Of a stretch of DNA of 17,672 nucleotides, positions 1-6,648 are shown piece by piece. The position numbers and the translations under genes are program-made. This DNA comes from Clostridiales bacterium. Its GTDB lineage: Bacteria; Bacillota; Clostridia; Oscillospirales; QAMX01. Under the pieces are notes generated by a model. That model had not been told where the DNA came from. It searched no databases and saw only the letters and a program-made list of their open reading frames with translations. The number at the start of each line of letters is the position of its first letter. Positions within the stretch are counted from its first letter, which is position 1. Location of the stretch: contig JAEDMJ010000039.1 of assembly GCA_016303065.1 (NCBI GenBank), forward strand, positions 1-17,672, read 5' to 3'.

Positions 1-251
1 ACCTCGTATTCGGGTATCAGTATCGCTCCGGGTATATGGCCCTCCGCAAATTCGCCGTCCGTTCTCGCATCGACTACGAAAAAGACGGATTCGCTCTCCA
101 TGAGTTCCCGCGCCTCTTCGGCGGTGATCTGCACGTAAGCCGTTTTCGCGTCGGAGCCGCACCCCGAAAAAATCCCCGGCAGGAGCAGATACAGCGCCAA
201 AAGCACGCAAAGCCCCGCTCCTGTCCTTTTTAAGGTTTTCCCCCTTTGCAT
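1..251 (-). CDS. Rhodanese-like domain lipoprotein, C-terminus cut by window edge
   Basis: Reading leftward from the ATG at 251-249 there is an open frame of 83 codons that runs off the window. It begins MQRGKTLKRTGAGL, continues into a hydrophobic stretch (about residues 12-28) and reaches a lipobox-like FSGC, so the mature protein should be a membrane-anchored lipoprotein with its lipid on that Cys. After a short spacer comes YVQITAEEARELM, then VVDARTDGEFAEGHIPGA, which is the standard N-terminal half of a rhodanese fold (sulfurtransferase/phosphatase-like). The catalytic CxxGxR loop would lie outside the window, so it is not known whether the domain is active. A strong SD (GGGAGGG) sits about 7 bases upstream of the ATG. 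The gene is divergent from the rhamnosidase and has its own promoter. Family assignment is good; substrate and role are unknown. Confidence 0.8.
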   Translation of the reverse strand, partial: MQRGKTLKRTGAGLCVLLALYLLLPGIFSGCGSDAKTAYVQITAEEARELMESESVFFVVDARTDGEFAEGHIPGAILIPEYE

Positions 252-288
252 TTTTTGTCCCTCCCGGGTAAAAAATATTTGCCTATTT

Positions 289-317
289 ATTATACCATCC
301 TGGCCTTCCGCGAACAA
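289..317 (-). promoter_or_regulatory. Promoter of the rhodanese-like lipoprotein gene
   Basis: On the minus strand a perfect TATAAT (294-289) lies 17 bases downstream of TTGTTC (317-312, weak -35 match). The start codon is about 38 bases downstream of the -10 box. The short inverted repeat TGGCC...GGCCA (301-305 and 325-329) overlaps the -35 region and could be an operator, but this is speculative. Confidence 0.6.
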
Positions 318-337
318 GTCTCCCGGCCAAAACTGCA

Positions 338-366
338 TTGATTTTCACCCCGGCATCTGATATAAT
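338..366 (+). promoter_or_regulatory. Promoter of the alpha-L-rhamnosidase gene
   Basis: TTGATT (338-343) is followed after exactly 17 bases by a perfect TATAAT (361-366). Transcription should start near 373. The in-frame TTG at 338 is part of the -35 box, which rules it out as the translation start. Confidence 0.75.
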
Positions 367-430
367 TTCTAAAAACACATTCGGTTTTTCGGCAAAAGGA
401 AAACCGTTACAGCAAAAGAGGATCTTCACC

Positions 431-2734
431 ATGACACAACAGGAAGTTTTTAACCGCGCCGTCTGGCTCGAGCACGCCGGCCGGACGACCGTCACATCAG
501 GAACAAAATCAAAATCCCTCCCGTGTTTTCCGATCCTTCGAAGCAGCTTTTCTGTTTCCGGCGTCAAAAAAGCCGTGCTCCGCGTTGTGGGTCTGGGCTT
601 TTTTCACTGCTTCATAAACGGAAAGCGCGTCGGCGACGACCTTTTCCTTCCCCTGAGCACGGATTTTGAGCCCCGCCCGAACTTTCCGACGGAAGAAATT
701 CTCAGCGGCCACAGGCTCTATGTTCCGGAATACGACGTCACCGGCCTGCTGGCGGACGGGCTCAACACCCTCGCCGTCCACTTCGGCGGAGGCTGGTATA
801 CCTTCGAGGACGCAAAATACGGCGATCCGAAGGTAATTTGGCGTCTGTTCGGGGAAACCTCCGAAGGCCGGGAATTTGACTTTGCCTCTTCCGAAAACGA
901 CCGCATCGGCGACAGCTTCGTAAAAGACCGCTATTTTCCCAAGTTTGAGGCGCAGGATTTCCTTGACGACGCCCCGGAAGCGCTGCTTCCGGATTTTGAC
1001 GACAGCGCCTGGAAAAGAGCCAAAATCTCTCCCGCGCCCGAAACGGAATACCTTTTCAGCGACTGTCCCGCCGACCGGGTCTGTGAAAGGCTCAGCCCCC
1101 GCTGCATTGACCGCAGCAGCGCGGAAGCCACCTATGACTGCGGGAAAAACACGACCGGCTATCCCGTTCTGAAGCTCCGCGCCCGCCGCGGCGAAAAAAT
1201 CGAAGTCAGATTCTCCGAAGAACTCGAGCCCGACGGAACGATAAACGCCCGCCACGGCTACGGACAAAGCTTCACCGTTGTCTCCGACGGAAGCGAGCGC
1301 ACCGTTAAGCCGCAGTTCACATGGTTCGGTTTCCGCTATTTTTCCGTGACCGGCTTTGCCGACGTCGAATGCGTCGAGGTCGTCCGCTGCGGAGTGGAAA
1401 TTGCCGCCGGTTTTGAATCCGACAGCGAGCTTTTGAACTGGATACACGACACCTATCTCAACACCCAGCTCACAAATATGCACGCGGGAATTCCTTCCGA
1501 CTGCCCCCACATCGAGCGCAGGGGGTACACCGGAGACGGCCAGCTCACCTGTCACGCGGCAATGGATATGCTTAACGCAAAGGAATTCTACAAAAAGTGG
1601 ATATACGACATAATTGACTGCCAGGACAAGCTCACGGGCCATGTGCAGTACACCGCTCCCTACACCCGCTGCGGCGGAGGTCCGGGGGGCTGGGGCTGTG
1701 CAATCGTCGAAGTACCGTACCAGTACTATATGCATTACGGCGACGACTCCGTCCTGTACGACGCCTATCCCGGGATGCTCCGCTATTTTGACTACCTTGA
1801 AGCCCACTCCGACGGGAAGCTTGTGGTGAGCGACAAAAAGGGCGAGTGGTGCCTCGGCGACTGGTGCCCGCCGATACAGGTCGTTCTCCCCGCGCCCTTC
1901 GTCAACAACTATTTCTATGTAAAGTCCCTGCTGCGCGCGATAACGATTGCGAAACGAATCGGGCGCGAAGACGACGTCCCCGAGCTTGAAAGGCGCGCCG
2001 CCGAAAGAAAAGCCGCCGTCGTCTCCGCCTATTACAACAGTTGGGACGGGAACTTTGTCGGCAATCTCCAGGGCGCAAACGCGTTCGCCGTCGATATCGG
2101 CCTCGGAGACGACCGAACCTATAAGAATCTTGCCGCGCGCTATAAAGCGCTGGGGCGCTATGACACGGGCATATTCGGGACCGACGTTGTGACCCGTGTG
2201 CTCTTTGAACACGGCGACGGCCGTACAGCCCTCGGGCTCCTGCTTTCCGGACATCCCACCTCCTTTGACGGAATGCGCCGCGCAGGGGCGACGACCCTTT
2301 GGGAATACTGGCCCGGCTCCCTCTGCGACCGTTCCCACAACCACCCCATGTTCGGCGCCGTAAGCGCATATCTCTACGACTATCTGCTCGGCATCCGCGC
2401 AAAAGACGGCTCCGCGGCCTACCGCGAAGTCGAAATCGCCCCGGTGCTTGCGGACGGGCTCGACCGCGTTTGCGGCTGGCGAATGCTTCCCGGAGGGAAG
2501 ATCAGCGTTTCCATGGAAAAAGACAGCGAAAAAGTCTCGTTTGCCGTCACAATTCCTCCCAGACAGAGCGCCGTCTTCTCTTTCGGCGGCAAAACCCATC
2601 CCCTGTCCCGGGCGAAAACCTGTTCACCTTCCCGCTGTAAAACCTTATCTGTTTTTGAAAGAGGAAAATCCGAAAATCAAAAGAGCGTTCGCCGGCAATC
2701 CCGCGCCGGCGAACGCTCTTTTCTCTGCCTTTGA
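431..2734 (+). CDS. Alpha-L-rhamnosidase, glycoside hydrolase family 78 (apparent 3'-end frameshift)
   Basis: Hydrolyses terminal alpha-L-rhamnosyl residues from plant or bacterial glycans. No signal peptide is seen, so it is probably cytoplasmic. The start at ATG 431 is preferred because AGAGGA lies 8 bases upstream and the promoter is at 338-366; the frame stays open further upstream only by reading through the promoter. An N-terminal beta-sandwich (INGKRVG at about residue 62, later NTLAVHFGGGWY) and a beta domain ending FTWFGFRYF (296-304) precede the (alpha/alpha)6 barrel. The barrel carries SDCPHIERRGYTGD (Asp357, Glu362, Asp369), GDWCP (476-480) and LWEYWPG with Glu625. In characterised GH78 enzymes the equivalents of Glu362 and Glu625 act as general acid and base. 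The last ~40 residues do not look like GH78 and run through a terminator hairpin. One extra base in the C-run at 2607-2609 would give an end SPGENLFTFPL and a stop at 2638-2640 (about 736 residues). Confidence 0.9.
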   Translation: MTQQEVFNRAVWLEHAGRTTVTSGTKSKSLPCFPILRSSFSVSGVKKAVLRVVGLGFFHCFINGKRVGDDLFLPLSTDFEPRPNFPTEEILSGHRLYVPEYDVTGLLADGLNTLAVHFGGGWYTFEDAKYGDPKVIWRLFGETSEGREFDFASSENDRIGDSFVKDRYFPKFEAQDFLDDAPEALLPDFDDSAWKRAKISPAPETEYLFSDCPADRVCERLSPRCIDRSSAEATYDCGKNTTGYPVLKLRARRGEKIEVRFSEELEPDGTINARHGYGQSFTVVSDGSERTVKPQFTWFGFRYFSVTGFADVECVEVVRCGVEIAAGFESDSELLNWIHDTYLNTQLTNMHAGIPSDCPHIERRGYTGDGQLTCHAAMDMLNAKEFYKKWIYDIIDCQDKLTGHVQYTAPYTRCGGGPGGWGCAIVEVPYQYYMHYGDDSVLYDAYPGMLRYFDYLEAHSDGKLVVSDKKGEWCLGDWCPPIQVVLPAPFVNNYFYVKSLLRAITIAKRIGREDDVPELERRAAERKAAVVSAYYNSWDGNFVGNLQGANAFAVDIGLGDDRTYKNLAARYKALGRYDTGIFGTDVVTRVLFEHGDGRTALGLLLSGHPTSFDGMRRAGATTLWEYWPGSLCDRSHNHPMFGAVSAYLYDYLLGIRAKDGSAAYREVEIAPVLADGLDRVCGWRMLPGGKISVSMEKDSEKVSFAVTIPPRQSAVFSFGGKTHPLSRAKTCSPSRCKTLSVFERGKSENQKSVRRQSRAGERSFLCL
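2679..2722 (+). terminator. Intrinsic terminator after the rhamnosidase gene
   Basis: A perfect 18-bp inverted repeat: left arm AAAAGAGCGTTCGCCGGC (2679-2696), loop of 8 bases, right arm GCCGGCGAACGCTCTTTT (2705-2722). A T-run closes the stem. It sits about 40 bases after the stop at 2638-2640 proposed for the frameshift-corrected gene, whereas the literal reading frame runs through it. Confidence 0.85.
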
Positions 2735-2950
2735 AAATTCCGCCGAAAAAAGTTTTTGGGAAGTCCGAAAACACGCCGGATCTTCAAAACAAACGCCCGT
2801 TCCCCGGACAGCGGCAAAGCCGCTCCCCCACCCTCCCCGGCAAAGTCCCCCAAAAATGCCGGAATGCCGCGCACGGGGCAAAAGGCGAAAGGCGCGGAGC
2901 TTACCGGACAAAGCCCGCATTTTGTCCCGGACTCAAGCCGCCTTTTGCCC
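2735..2950. other. Intergenic stretch without a supported gene
   Basis: Several short frames are open in this GC-rich stretch, but none has an SD plus a credible protein. Two small hairpins are visible: AGCGGC-aaa-GCCGCT near 2810-2825, and GGACAAA...TTTGTCC at 2906-2927. Neither is followed by a T-run. No function is assigned. Confidence 0.5.
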
Positions 2951-2979
2951 TTGACAAAAGTTCTGATTTATGGTATGGT
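2951..2979 (+). promoter_or_regulatory. Promoter of the leader peptide/CNNM-CorC transcript
   Basis: A perfect -35 box TTGACA (2951-2956) is followed after 17 bases by TATGGT (2974-2979), a 4-of-6 match to the -10 consensus. TATTAT at 2979-2984 is a better -10 word but its spacer would be 22 bases. Transcription would start near 2986, about 11 bases before the leader SD, leaving a leader of roughly 255 bases ahead of the main start codon. Confidence 0.6.
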
Positions 2980-2997
2980 ATTATACAATCTATTATA

Positions 2998-3121
2998 AGG
3001 CGGTGAAAATGAATGGACGACGGCGGTAGTACGGACTCCGAGGATGATAACTTCGCTCTGCATACGGCATATCAACGGATACCTTGATATATAATCAGGC
3101 ATAGTCTGTGTTCGTTCACCG
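2998..3121 (+). promoter_or_regulatory. Structured 5' leader with SD-masking long-range stem (putative cis-regulatory RNA)
   Basis: Three pairings can be read by eye. CGGUGAA (3001-3007, containing the leader SD) pairs perfectly with UUCACCG (3115-3121), extended by GGAC (3015-3018) with GUCU (3104-3107). CGAGG (3039-3043) pairs with CUUCG (3051-3055). CCUUGAU (3082-3088) pairs with AUCAGG (3094-3099) with one bulged U, and contains the leader stop codon. The first and last pairings share bases with, or tie up the loop of, the terminator hairpin at 3097-3136, so the structures are largely mutually exclusive. It does not match the consensus I know for the M-box, yybP-ykoY, fluoride, c-di-AMP, c-di-GMP or ZTP riboswitches. 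Confidence 0.5.
3013..3087 (+). CDS. Putative 24-residue leader peptide upstream of the CNNM/CorC gene
   Basis: ATG 3013 has SD-like AAGGCGGTG (2997-3005) with GGTG 7 bases upstream. The product starts MDDGGSTDSEDDN, continues FALHTA and ends YQRIP followed directly by TGA (3085-3087). Six of its first 12 residues are Asp or Glu, and the last codon is Pro next to the stop. Both traits are known to challenge ribosomes: N-terminal acidic runs destabilise the translating ribosome when Mg2+ is low (intrinsic ribosome destabilisation, seen at mgtL), and a C-terminal Pro slows release. The stop lies ten bases before the 5' arm of a terminator hairpin at 3097-3136. A competing ATG at 3009 in another frame would give only MNGRRR and has a poorer SD spacing. 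I do not recognise the peptide from any named family. The coding call is an inference from SD, composition and context; the region could instead be an untranslated riboswitch. Confidence 0.55.
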   Translation: MDDGGSTDSEDDNFALHTAYQRIP

Positions 3122-3149
3122 GCACGGATTGTGCCTTTTCGTGTTTTTT
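3097..3149 (+). terminator. Leader terminator (attenuator) before the CNNM/CorC gene
   Basis: AGGCATAGTCTGTGTT (3097-3112) pairs with GGCACGGATTGTGCCT (3121-3136) over 16 positions including several G-U pairs, with loop CGTTCACC. The inner GGCAC/GTGCC alone also forms a small hairpin. TTTT (3136-3139) and TTTTTT (about 3143-3148) follow. It lies before the main gene, so it would act by attenuation. A second weak stem, CGGCA (3203-3207) with TGCCG (3218-3222) followed by seven T (3224-3230), lies just before the main SD. Confidence 0.6.
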
Positions 3150-3241
3150 CGTATCCAAGGGTCCGGGCCTCCTTTTCCCGGCAAACGGGAAGGGAGAGCA
3201 GACGGCATCCGCTGTTTTGCCGATTTTTTTGAGGAGTATCT

Positions 3242-4555
3242 ATGTTAGGCGCAGTTATCTTACAGTTTGTACTTATCTTTCTGAACGCGGTCTTCGCAAG
3301 CGCAGAGATCGCAGTCCTTTCAACAAATGAAACCAAGCTTGAAAAGCTTGCGGAAGACGGAAGCAAAAACGCAAAGAGACTTCTGTCCCTTACCAAAAAT
3401 CCGTCAAAATTTCTCTCCACCATCCAGGTTGCAATAACGCTTGCCGGACTTCTCGGCAGCGCCTATGCCGCCGAAAATTTCTCCGATCCCCTTGTTGAAC
3501 TGCTTCTGAAGCTCGGCGTCAGGGCTTCCGAGACAACGCTGAACGCGGTCTGCGTTTTTGCGGTCACGCTTATCCTCTCGTTTTTCAGCATCGTATTCGG
3601 CGAGCTCGTTCCCAAACGCATTGCCATGAAAAACGCCGAAAAGATGGCCCTCGCCCTTTCCGGGCTGCTGAGCTTTGTCTCCGCAGTTTTCGCACCCTTT
3701 GTGTGGATTTTGACAAAGACGACCAACGGAGTCCTCCGCATTTTCCGAATCAATCCGGAAGAAGACGAGGAGTCCGTTTCCGAAGACGATATACGCATGA
3801 TGCTGAACGCCGGAAGCGAATGCGGCACCATCGACAGCATGGAAAACGAAATGATCCAGAACATCTTCGAGTTCGACGACACTTCCGTTTCCGAGGTGTG
3901 CACCCACAGGCGCGACGTGACATTCCTGTACCGGGACGACAGTCTTGATGAGTGGCGTCAGGCTGTCTCCGAGACGCGTTTCAACTACTACCCCATTTGC
4001 GGCGAAGACGCCGACGACATCATCGGCGTTCTGAACATCAAAAAGTTCTTCCGCTCCGAATGCGGCAGCGTGGAAGAAGCCATCGTCAAGGCTGCCGAAA
4101 AGCCGTATTTCGTCCCGGCAAACATGAAAGCCGACGTGCTTTTCACAAACATGAAAAAGACGCGGAACTATTTTGCCATAGCCGTCGACGAGTACGGCGG
4201 AACCAGCGGCGTCGTCACCGTTCACGACCTTTTGGAGCTGCTTGTCGGCGATCTCGGCGACAAGGACGAAATCCCCGTCGAGGAGATACGCAAAACCGGC
4301 GAAAACGAATGGCACATAACCGGTTCGGCCCCCCTCGAAGACGTCGAAGAAGAGCTTGACCTGGATTTGAACACCGAAGAGTGCGATACCTTCGGCGGAT
4401 ATATCTTTACGCTTCTCGGCGCAATGCCTGACGACGGCGCAACTCCCGAGCTTGAAACAGACGAGCTCTTCATCCGCGTTGAAGCCGTCGAAGATCACCG
4501 GATCGAAAGCGCAGTCGTCACCAAAAAGGAACGCGAAGCCCTGACCGAAGAATAA
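3242..4555 (+). CDS. CNNM/CorC (HlyC/TlyC-type) membrane protein with CBS pair, probable Mg2+ transport
   Basis: 437 residues. The start ATG 3242 has GAGGAG 5 bases upstream. The N-terminal DUF21/CNNM membrane domain (about 1-185) carries ASAEIAVLSTN, LSTIQVAITLAGLLGSAYA and GELVPKRIA (120-128), the typical signature. A CBS pair follows (about 205-330, with IIGVLNIKKFF and VDEYGGTSGVVTVHDLLELL), then an acidic CorC_HlyC domain to the end. Members such as CorC and Bacillus MpfA take part in Mg2+ export or homeostasis; the older name hemolysin is misleading. CBS pairs in this family bind ATP/Mg2+. The gene is monocistronic, with its own promoter (2951-2979), a leader peptide, an attenuator and a terminator at 4578. 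This leader supports regulation by translation, possibly by Mg2+. The transported ion is inferred from the family. Confidence 0.93.
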   Translation: MLGAVILQFVLIFLNAVFASAEIAVLSTNETKLEKLAEDGSKNAKRLLSLTKNPSKFLSTIQVAITLAGLLGSAYAAENFSDPLVELLLKLGVRASETTLNAVCVFAVTLILSFFSIVFGELVPKRIAMKNAEKMALALSGLLSFVSAVFAPFVWILTKTTNGVLRIFRINPEEDEESVSEDDIRMMLNAGSECGTIDSMENEMIQNIFEFDDTSVSEVCTHRRDVTFLYRDDSLDEWRQAVSETRFNYYPICGEDADDIIGVLNIKKFFRSECGSVEEAIVKAAEKPYFVPANMKADVLFTNMKKTRNYFAIAVDEYGGTSGVVTVHDLLELLVGDLGDKDEIPVEEIRKTGENEWHITGSAPLEDVEEELDLDLNTEECDTFGGYIFTLLGAMPDDGATPELETDELFIRVEAVEDHRIESAVVTKKEREALTEE

Positions 4556-4577
4556 AAAAGCTTTCAAAAACAAAACC

Positions 4578-4608
4578 CGCGGCGCACATCTTTTTGATGT
4601 GCGCCGCG
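4578..4608. terminator. Bidirectional terminator between CNNM/CorC gene and fucO
   Basis: A perfect 13-bp stem: CGCGGCGCACATC (4578-4590), loop TTTTT, GATGTGCGCCGCG (4596-4608). On the plus strand it is followed by TATTTCTGTTTT, on the minus strand by GGTTTTGTTTTTG. It therefore serves both convergent genes. Confidence 0.9.
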
Positions 4609-4651
4609 TATTTCTGTTTTAAGCTTGTCTGCGAAAAAATCAGCCCAAGGC

Positions 4652-5797
4652 TCAGAGAAGGCTCTTGTAAAGTCCGATAATATCCTCGACGCTTGTCTCT
4701 CTGGGATTTCCCGGACGGCAGGCGTCGGCATAGGCCGATTCCGCAAGAGCCGGAATGTCCTCCTCTTTGACGATGCCCTTGAGAGTGGTCGGAATTCCGA
4801 CGTCCTCGGCAAGCTTGCGCACCGCTTCAACCGCGGCGGCGCGGTACTCTTCCTGGGTCATGCTCTCAACGCCCTCAACTCCCATTGCCGCGGCAATGTC
4901 GCGGTACTTCGTTCCGGTGTACTCTGCGTTGTAGGCCATGACGGTCGGAAGAAGAATGGCGCAGGCTTTTCCGTGCGGAGTGTCGTAATATGCGGACAGG
5001 GTGTGCGCCATGGAATGGTCAACGCCAAGACCGACGTTTGAAAAGCCCATTCCGGCAATATACTGTCCGAGCGCCATTCCCTCTCGGCCCTCACGGGTGT
5101 TTTTGACCGCTCCGCGAAGGCTGTTTGCGATGACTTCAATGGCTTTGATATGGAACATATCCGAAAGTTCCCATGCGCCCTTCGTGATATATCCTTCGAT
5201 TGCGTGCGTCAGCGCGTCCATACCCGTTGCGGCGGTGAGACCGGCAGGCATGGAATTCATCATGTCCGGGTCGACAACGGCGACAACCGGGATATCGTGG
5301 ACGTCGACACAGACAAACTTGCGCTTGCGCTCCACGTCGGTGATGACGTAGTTTATCGTGACCTCCGCCGCTGTTCCGGCCGTCGTCGGTACGGCAATGA
5401 TCGGAACGCAGGGCTTTTTGGTGGGCGCGACGCCTTCCAGGGAACGGACGTCCTCAAATTCGGGATTCGCAATGATGATGCCGATGGCTTTTGCCGTGTC
5501 CATAGAAGAGCCGCCGCCGATGGCAACGATGCAGTCCGCGCCGCACTCACGGAAGGCTTTGACGCCGCTCTGGACGTTTTCGATCGTGGGGTTTGCCTTT
5601 ATGTCGCTGTAAAGGAAATACTCGATTCCCTCCGCGTCCAAAAGATCAGTGACTTTGGCGGAAACCCCGAATTTCACAAGGTCAGGATCCGAAGCGACGA
5701 ACGCTTTTTTGAACCCACGGTTTTTGATCTCTTCCGGAACAGCCTTAATGGCTCCGGAGCCGTGATAGGAAGTTTCGTTCAATACAAATCTGTTCAT
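4652..5797 (-). CDS. fucO: Lactaldehyde reductase / 1,2-propanediol oxidoreductase (Fe-dependent group III ADH)
   Basis: 381 residues, the same length class as E. coli FucO and highly similar along its whole length, including near-identical VPTTAGTAAEVTINYVIT and THAIEGYITKGAW stretches. It reduces L-lactaldehyde to (S)-1,2-propanediol with NADH, the step that re-oxidises NADH in anaerobic L-fucose and L-rhamnose breakdown. The N-terminal dinucleotide-binding domain has GGGSSMD (94-100). The C-terminal helical domain has the iron ligands Asp194 and His198 (GMDALTHAIEG), His261 (VDHSMAH) and His275 (DTPHG), all present. ATG 5797 has AAAGGA 9 bases upstream. It has its own promoter and is transcribed toward the CNNM gene. 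The alpha-L-rhamnosidase in the same window fits a rhamnose diet. Other group III substrates (methanol, butanol) are less likely given the resemblance. Confidence 0.92.
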   Translation of the reverse strand: MNRFVLNETSYHGSGAIKAVPEEIKNRGFKKAFVASDPDLVKFGVSAKVTDLLDAEGIEYFLYSDIKANPTIENVQSGVKAFRECGADCIVAIGGGSSMDTAKAIGIIIANPEFEDVRSLEGVAPTKKPCVPIIAVPTTAGTAAEVTINYVITDVERKRKFVCVDVHDIPVVAVVDPDMMNSMPAGLTAATGMDALTHAIEGYITKGAWELSDMFHIKAIEVIANSLRGAVKNTREGREGMALGQYIAGMGFSNVGLGVDHSMAHTLSAYYDTPHGKACAILLPTVMAYNAEYTGTKYRDIAAAMGVEGVESMTQEEYRAAAVEAVRKLAEDVGIPTTLKGIVKEEDIPALAESAYADACRPGNPRETSVEDIIGLYKSLL

Positions 5798-5834
5798 TTT
5801 TCAGCATCCTTTCTTAATCTGTCAGCTTTTATTT

Positions 5835-5863
5835 ATTATATACCAATTTCCCGGCGTATTCAA
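5835..5863 (-). promoter_or_regulatory. Promoter of fucO
   Basis: On the minus strand TTGAAT (5863-5858) is followed after 17 bases by a perfect TATAAT (5840-5835). The start codon is 37 bases further on. Confidence 0.7.
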
Positions 5864-6077
5864 CAGATATATTTTAAATTTTCGCGCCGCGCTCCCCCCG
5901 CCCTCCACAAAATAAAGCGAAACCGGCGGACAAAATGCCGTACGCACCCGCCCGCCGATCTTTTTTCCTGTCAAATACCTTTTTTGCTGCGTTCAAAAAC
6001 CGCAGATATCCCGCCCCGGGGGGCGCATACCGACGGGCCGAAAACTTCTCCGGCGTCCTGCCCAACGTGTGAAAACT

Positions 6078-6632
6078 TCAGTCCGCTTCCGCTCCGAGCC
6101 TTGCCTTTATATACGGTATCACCTGGTTTTTATCGATCCCAAGGGAGAACGCAAACTCCTCCGTGACCGCCTTTTCGGCGTTTGCAAGGATCCGTGCGTC
6201 GCTTGCGTACAGCTTCTTTTTGCTTTTTTCGATGCTTCGCTTGTACTCGGACAGCTTTTTGAAAATAAGCAGCGTCCCTGCCGCGTCCCCATCGACTATT
6301 ACCTTTTCAAAACTGGCGGCTCTGGCCTTTGAATCGGAGGGCCACTCAAGCTCCCTCGTTTCCGCATCCTCGATTGCCGAGTTGATCTGTTCCCGGGACA
6401 GGACCTTTCGCATAAGCCGTCCAACTTCACAGGAGTCTGCCGGAACGTACGTCAGCGAACGTTCTTCAAAAACCGGCTGCATCACGTAATACATCCGCGC
6501 TCCGTCTCCGCAGAGATCTTCGCGGCGTATGTCAGCGATGCGGTATATGCAGCCGTTGCGGTAGACAACGTATTCCCCGACGCTGTGCTCAAAGGCGCCG
6601 CCTTCGTTTTTTCTGCACTCCAACCTGAACAC
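6078..6632 (-). CDS. CarD/CdnL-family RNA polymerase-binding regulator
   Basis: 184 residues from GTG 6632. The N-terminal part SVGEYVVYRNGCIYRIADI (about 17-35) is a CarD/TRCF RNAP-interaction domain, followed by YYVMQPVFEERSLTYVPAD and a helical C-terminal half typical of CarD (REQINSAIEDAE, later SFEKVIVDGD and KKKLYASDARILANAEKAV). CarD-like proteins bind the RNAP beta subunit and modulate open-complex formation, often at rRNA and stress genes. The start is uncertain: GTG 6632 is only one base from GGAG, while in-frame TTG 6623 has the same GGAG 10 bases upstream; either way the domain is complete. It follows the acylation genes on the same strand but has its own promoter (6706-6734), with a possible terminator between promoter and gene. 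Its target promoters cannot be read from the sequence. Confidence 0.87.
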   Translation of the reverse strand: MFRLECRKNEGGAFEHSVGEYVVYRNGCIYRIADIRREDLCGDGARMYYVMQPVFEERSLTYVPADSCEVGRLMRKVLSREQINSAIEDAETRELEWPSDSKARAASFEKVIVDGDAAGTLLIFKKLSEYKRSIEKSKKKLYASDARILANAEKAVTEEFAFSLGIDKNQVIPYIKARLGAEAD

Positions 6633-6648
6633 ACTCCTTTACTTTTTT

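Noticed and set aside
338..430. N-terminal extension of the rhamnosidase starting at TTG 338
   Set aside because: The TTG is the -35 box and transcription starts near 373; ATG 431 has a proper SD.
509..2599. Very long open frame on the minus strand inside the rhamnosidase gene
   Set aside because: It mirrors the codon pattern of a clear GH78 gene, has low-complexity Val/Gly/Ala-rich sequence, no SD and no family motif. The same applies to minus-strand frames at 3404-4573 and 11745-12551 and the plus-strand frame at 5150-6166.
3009..3029. MNGRRR mini-frame with three Arg codons as an arginine-type attenuation peptide
   Set aside because: The overlapping frame from 3013 has better SD spacing, is longer and ends next to the terminator. 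The six-codon frame stops far upstream of any hairpin it could control, though it is not excluded.
2998..3140. A known riboswitch class (M-box, yybP-ykoY, fluoride, ZTP, cyclic dinucleotide)
   Set aside because: None of the consensus core motifs I know for these classes could be found; a covariance-model scan would settle it.
3172..3196. Hairpin CTTTTCCCG/CGGGAAGGG as a second attenuator terminator
   Set aside because: It is not followed by a T-run, so it cannot act as an intrinsic terminator by itself.
5990..6006. CTGCG/CGCAG hairpin as a terminator for the CarD gene
   Set aside because: In the direction of CarD transcription it is followed by A-rich, not T-rich, sequence.
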